Shown here: positions 6,012-8,483 of the stretch, piece after piece | Layout: each line of letters begins with the position of its first letter | Numbering within the stretch: position 1 is the first letter of the stretch | Assembly: GCA_022707665.1 (NCBI GenBank) | Contig: JAKJAE010000011.1 | Location: forward strand, 11,683-20,165 | DNA from: Chloroflexota bacterium | Lineage (GTDB): Bacteria > Chloroflexota > Anaerolineae > B4-G1 > SLSP01 | Reading direction: 5' to 3' | Length of the DNA: 8,483 nt | Position numbers and translations under genes: made by a program | The notes under the pieces: generated by a model | Database searches by the model: none | Told to the model about the DNA's origin: nothing | Seen by the model: the letters and a program-made list of their open reading frames with translations, nothing else

Positions 6012-7232
6012 TCAGCCATCACTGCCAATCCCGCTGGGAGACTCCCGAACAATCGCCGGCACCGACCGCCAGCCAAGACGCTTGCAGGCTGCCACGCGCA
6101 GGTGTCCGGCCACGACACGGTAAGCGCCGCCAGACGTTCGCGCGACAACCACAGGCTGGATGAGCCCTTCGGCCTTGATGCCCTCAGCCAGCTCATCGAT
6201 CTCCGAATCGTTGGCAAGCAGGTAAGCCTTTCCCTCCTCGTCAAAGACAATGTCGCTCAGGGGCAGATCGATCGTCGGCTTTGTCTGCTCAGCTTCGTCA
6301 AAGCGGGCCGATGCCTGAACCCCCTTGCGGAAAGAGTAGATGTAGGGAATGGCAAAGTCGACCTGCGCGTTGTTCTGGAAACCCTGGAAGATGCGGCGGA
6401 TGATCTGGTACGTGATCCGTGGGCGGTCTGTTGCACTGGTCATGTAGCGGAGCCGCATATAGATTCCATAGTCATACATATCCGCGCGGACGTAAGGCTC
6501 CTGCCCTGTCTGGCGGATGATGTCTGCAGTGACCTCGTGAGCAGCCGACAATAGGATATCTTCCGCGACGTCCCAGTTCGTGTCGTAGGTGATGCGGATA
6601 ACGACTTCATCGAGGATGAACGCGGCATCCTGGCGCGCAGTGTAGTTGATCACCACATTGCTGAAGAGCATAGCATTGGGGATCAAAATAGGCCGGCCTA
6701 CAGCTTCCTCGCTGCCGACGGCGCCACCCACCTGGTTGAGCTCTGTGTACATAGGTCCCAGGTTGACCACGTCGCCAACCAGCCCTAACGAAGGCAACTG
6801 GATCCGGTCGCCAACACGGAAGGGACGCTTGAGCGAGATCATGACCCACGCCGCCATACCGCTGACCGGCGCCTGCAGCGACCAACCAAGGAGCAGACCA
6901 CTGAACGCGCCCAGCGCCGTCCCCACCGTCTGCAACTGCCCAAAGAGCGCCAGGAACACGGCGATGACCGCAATGCCTGCAACCAGCCTGAGAACGCCGG
7001 ACAACATCGTGATCTCGCCCGCCGCGCCACGGCGAACGTGAACGCCTCCCTTGATCGTCAGCACCCCCACCTGGTAACCGGCAAGGATGGCACAAAGAAT
7101 CATCAACCCCTTGGCCAACGTGGCACCGCTTGGCATCGTCGCAAGGCCCACGCCCTGAGCATCCAGGACACCAAAGAGCACGGCGATCACGCCCCAGACC
7201 AGAAGCAGAACCACATTTCGCCTAACGTGCAT
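6012..7232 (-). CDS. MscS-family mechanosensitive channel fused to a C-terminal ParB-like N-domain
   Basis: The 406-aa product has three hydrophobic segments (about 7-23, 38-58, 78-98) and then a Gly/Ala-rich pore helix (about 102-132, TALGAFSGLLLGWSLQAPVS). That runs into the MscS signature SLKRPFRVGDRIQL (133-146), the beta domain with PILIPNAMLFSNVVINYT (181-198) and the cytoplasmic vestibule to about residue 300. After a polar linker, residues about 319-398 resemble the ParB/sulfiredoxin-like N-terminal domain: IDLPLSDI, DELAEGIKAEGLIQPVVVA, then YRVVAGHLRVAACKRLGWRSVPAIV, whose GHLRVAA equals ParB box II (usually GxRRxxA). No ParB helix-turn-helix or CTD follows. There is no ATG, GTG or TTG in the linker, so the domain is not separately translated. 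ATG at 7232 follows GGGAGGGG. The channel role (osmotic protection at the inner membrane) is family knowledge; the ParB-like part probably binds a ligand or nucleotide, which is inference. Confidence 0.9.
   Translation of the reverse strand: MHVRRNVVLLLVWGVIAVLFGVLDAQGVGLATMPSGATLAKGLMILCAILAGYQVGVLTIKGGVHVRRGAAGEITMLSGVLRLVAGIAVIAVFLALFGQLQTVGTALGAFSGLLLGWSLQAPVSGMAAWVMISLKRPFRVGDRIQLPSLGLVGDVVNLGPMYTELNQVGGAVGSEEAVGRPILIPNAMLFSNVVINYTARQDAAFILDEVVIRITYDTNWDVAEDILLSAAHEVTADIIRQTGQEPYVRADMYDYGIYMRLRYMTSATDRPRITYQIIRRIFQGFQNNAQVDFAIPYIYSFRKGVQASARFDEAEQTKPTIDLPLSDIVFDEEGKAYLLANDSEIDELAEGIKAEGLIQPVVVARTSGGAYRVVAGHLRVAACKRLGWRSVPAIVRESPSGIGSDG
6039..6278 (-). other. ParB-like N-terminal domain segment of the channel fusion
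   Basis: This is the coding segment for residues about 319-398 of the channel protein. It has the order expected of a ParB N-domain: a short beta entry (IDLPLSDI), a helix with the ExGLIQPVVV block, a strand (YRVVAG), the box II equivalent GHLRVAA and the closing CKRLGWRSVPAIV. The second arginine of the usual GERR is absent (GHLR), so CTP binding cannot be assumed. Confidence 0.75.
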
Positions 7233-7299
7233 GTCCCCTCCCTATCACTGAGCCACAAGACGGCCACCCAGCCACAACCGGGCAGGCACCCAGGTCCAG

Positions 7300-7327
7300 A
7301 TTGTACCTTTCCTACCCTTCGATACAA
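7300..7327 (-). promoter_or_regulatory. Candidate promoter of the channel gene
   Basis: On the minus strand, TTGTAT (complement of 7322-7327) is followed after 16 bp by TACAAT (complement of 7300-7305). Transcription would start near 7293, about 60 nt before the ATG at 7232. Confidence 0.55.
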
Positions 7328-7331
7328 GGAC

Positions 7332-7373
7332 GGCCCTGCGCAACAAGGGCCTCTCTGACGATTGACGCAGGGC
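7332..7373. repeat. Overlapping alternative inverted repeats in the channel/SIMPL gap
   Basis: GGCCCT (7332-7337) can pair with AGGGCC (7346-7351). The overlapping GCCCTGCG (7333-7340) can instead pair with CGCAGGGC (7366-7373). The two structures exclude each other. The element lies upstream of the channel promoter and well upstream of the SIMPL gene. No function is known. Confidence 0.3.
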
Positions 7374-7422
7374 TGCCCCTGGAACTTCTTTGCACCGGCC
7401 TACGTCATTAGATCGTGACGGG

Positions 7423-7437
7423 TGGATGACCCATCCA
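7423..7437. repeat. Short palindrome TGGATG-ACC-CATCCA upstream of the SIMPL gene
   Basis: A perfect 6-bp inverted repeat with a 3-bp centre lies 69 bp before the SIMPL start codon. It may be an operator. The same CCCATCCAA end occurs in the activase leader hairpin at 5748-5756. I found no convincing sigma70 promoter for the SIMPL gene in 7380-7495. Confidence 0.3.
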
Positions 7438-7505
7438 AACACGAGCTTTCCGGCGGAGCAGATTCCGTCTCAGGGAAGCATATCGAAGCCTGATGGAGGA
7501 TCAGA

Positions 7506-8303
7506 ATGAAGAAACTACGTTTGCCCATCGTTGCATTGTCTGTCATGGCTCTGGCAGCCATACTGAGCTCGTGCGGTTCGCTCAATCCCCTGCCTACTCT
7601 GGCTGCGCGTGATGCATCCGCACTGGCCGGAGGCGGCTCGGTTATCTACAACACAGGGGCACAGGAAGGCATCGTCGTCTCCGGAACCGGGGTCGCGAGC
7701 GCCGATCCGCAGGTTGCTCAGGTGATCTTTGGTGTCGAACTCCAGGGTCAGAACCCTGACGCGCTCGTCGCAGAGGCGGCCGAGAAGATGGAAGCCGCTA
7801 TGGCAGCCGCAACCAGCTTCGGCATTGCTGAGGACAAGACACGAACGACGAACTACAGCCTGTGGATCGAGACTGTCTACAATCCCGAGACCGGGCGCCC
7901 CACCGACGAGATCATCTACCACCTGTCCCACCAGGTCCAGGTGACGACGGACAAGATCGCGTCGGTCGGTGAGATGCTCTCTGGCATCGTGAACGCAGGT
8001 GCTAACGCCGTTTCGGGTGTGAACTTCACCGTCGAGGACTCGGGTTCGCTGGTCGAGCAGGCGCGCGCGGCGGCTCTGGCCGATGCAAAGGCGCGTGCGC
8101 AGCATATCGCAGAGCAGCTTGGCGTCTCGCTGGGCAAGCCCATCCTCGTCACTGAGGGTGGCGGCGATTACCCGGTGTATGCAGAGCGCGCAGCCGTTGG
8201 GATGGGTGGCGGGGGAATGGCGATGGACGCAGCAGCGCCCACCGTCACCGCAGGCTCCTTCTCGGTCTCGGTGAACGTCCAGGTCGTCTACGAGATCAGG
8301 TAG
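7506..8303 (+). CDS. SIMPL (DUF541) domain lipoprotein
   Basis: The 265-aa product starts with a lipoprotein signal: MKKLR, a hydrophobic stretch (about 6-20) and the lipobox LSSC with C23 as the lipidated residue. It should therefore be anchored on the outer face of the membrane. Residues about 54-264 form a SIMPL domain, recognised by the entry IVVSGTGVASADPQVAQVIFG (56-76), the helix rich in Ala/Glu (86-104), the YSLW...YHLSHQVQV strands (117-147) and the helix VEQARAAALADAKARAQHIAEQLG (183-206) before PILVTEGG. A Gly/Met/Ala-rich loop (229-244) precedes the last strand. SIMPL proteins are linked to envelope and oxidative stress in some bacteria, but their biochemical function is unsettled. 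The ATG has GGAGGA 5 nt upstream. The gene is divergent from the channel gene and ends at a strong terminator. Confidence 0.92.
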   Translation: MKKLRLPIVALSVMALAAILSSCGSLNPLPTLAARDASALAGGGSVIYNTGAQEGIVVSGTGVASADPQVAQVIFGVELQGQNPDALVAEAAEKMEAAMAAATSFGIAEDKTRTTNYSLWIETVYNPETGRPTDEIIYHLSHQVQVTTDKIASVGEMLSGIVNAGANAVSGVNFTVEDSGSLVEQARAAALADAKARAQHIAEQLGVSLGKPILVTEGGGDYPVYAERAAVGMGGGGMAMDAAAPTVTAGSFSVSVNVQVVYEIR

Positions 8304-8321
8304 ACGCTGCTCCGAATTTGC

Positions 8322-8358
8322 AAGGGCCGGTAGCCAGTGCTACCGGCCCTTCTGTGTT
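8322..8358 (+). terminator. Intrinsic terminator of the SIMPL gene
   Basis: AAGGGCCGGTAGC (8322-8334) pairs perfectly with GCTACCGGCCCTT (8339-8351) around the tetraloop CAGT, followed by CTGTGTT. The stem is 13 bp and begins 18 nt after the stop codon. The downstream T content is moderate. Confidence 0.85.
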
Positions 8359-8377
8359 GGGGTGATAGAGCTACAAT
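8350..8377 (+). promoter_or_regulatory. Weak candidate promoter for the gene at 8408
   Basis: TTCTGT (8350-8355) lies 16 bp from TACAAT (8372-8377). The -10 is good but the -35 is poor and lies in the tail of the preceding terminator. The strong terminator upstream implies that a promoter must lie in this gap. Confidence 0.4.
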
Positions 8378-8394
8378 GGCAGCACGCTCAACCC

Positions 8395-8401
8395 AAGGAG
8401 G
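8395..8401 (+). promoter_or_regulatory. Ribosome binding site selecting the GTG start at 8408
   Basis: AAGGAGG is a near-perfect anti-16S match and lies 6 nt before GTG at 8408. The in-frame ATG at 8423 is 21 nt away, too far to be the main start. Confidence 0.8.
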
Positions 8402-8407
8402 CCACCA

Positions 8408-8483
8408 GTGAAAATCACCCGCATGGAGATCACGGTCACACACCAAACCCCCAATCCGAACCCTATCCGGGATGCCCTTCAGA
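8408..8483 (+). CDS. N-terminus of an unidentified protein, possibly enolase/mandelate racemase superfamily (cut by window edge)
   Basis: Only 25 codons are visible, starting at GTG: MKITRMEITVT followed by HQTPNPNPIRDALQ. A start of the MKITRxE type followed by a strand and a Pro/Asn-rich turn before RDALQ resembles the N-terminal capping domain of mandelate racemase/muconate lactonizing enzymes. The fragment has no catalytic residues and is too short for a firm call. The AAGGAGG site and open frame to the edge make the gene itself likely. Confidence 0.4.
   Translation, partial: MKITRMEITVTHQTPNPNPIRDALQ

Noticed and set aside
7515..8105. A 196-codon minus-strand frame opposite the SIMPL gene.
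   Set aside because: The plus strand has a lipobox, a clear SIMPL domain, a good ribosome binding site and a terminator. The opposite frame has no recognisable domain.

Overview
This is a GC-rich bacterial chromosomal window with seven protein-coding genes (two cut by the window edges) and one tRNA, packed closely with short regulatory gaps. It looks like an ordinary housekeeping or metabolic region. I see no transposase, integrase, phage gene, CRISPR array or long repeat. The gene mix (TPR-DinG helicase, SIMPL lipoprotein, cytosolic prolyl oligopeptidase, glycyl-radical activase, tRNA without an encoded CCA) would fit a Chloroflexota-like bacterium. That assignment is a weak inference, because no taxonomic marker gene is present.

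Layout. Positions 1-2064 (minus strand) hold a prolyl oligopeptidase that runs off the left edge and lacks only its last residues. Positions 2065-2254 are a divergent promoter region in which two good sigma70-type promoters share the same -35 bases. Positions 2255-4735 (plus) encode a DinG/XPD-type iron-sulfur helicase with an N-terminal TPR module. It converges through a GC-rich hairpin on a minus-strand glycyl-radical-enzyme activase (4772-5707), which starts at TTG behind a roughly 100-nt leader containing two hairpins. Next on the minus strand come a tRNA-Gln(UUG) with its own promoter and terminator (5904-5975) and a mechanosensitive-channel gene (6012-7232). Its product carries a ParB-like N-terminal domain fused to the C-terminus of an MscS pore, and this is the most unusual item in the window. 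After a 273-bp divergent gap come a SIMPL/DUF541 lipoprotein (7506-8303, plus), a strong hairpin terminator, and the first 25 codons of a GTG-started gene that may belong to the enolase/mandelate racemase superfamily.

How the genes relate. Each gene appears to be its own transcription unit, with its own candidate promoter or a flanking terminator, so the window is not one operon. Two divergent pairs (oligopeptidase/helicase and channel/SIMPL lipoprotein) may be co-regulated through their shared gaps. The activase has no glycyl-radical enzyme beside it in this window, so its partner is encoded elsewhere. The channel-ParB fusion suggests a channel whose cytoplasmic face could sense a nucleotide. 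That is inference from domain composition and not something the sequence proves.
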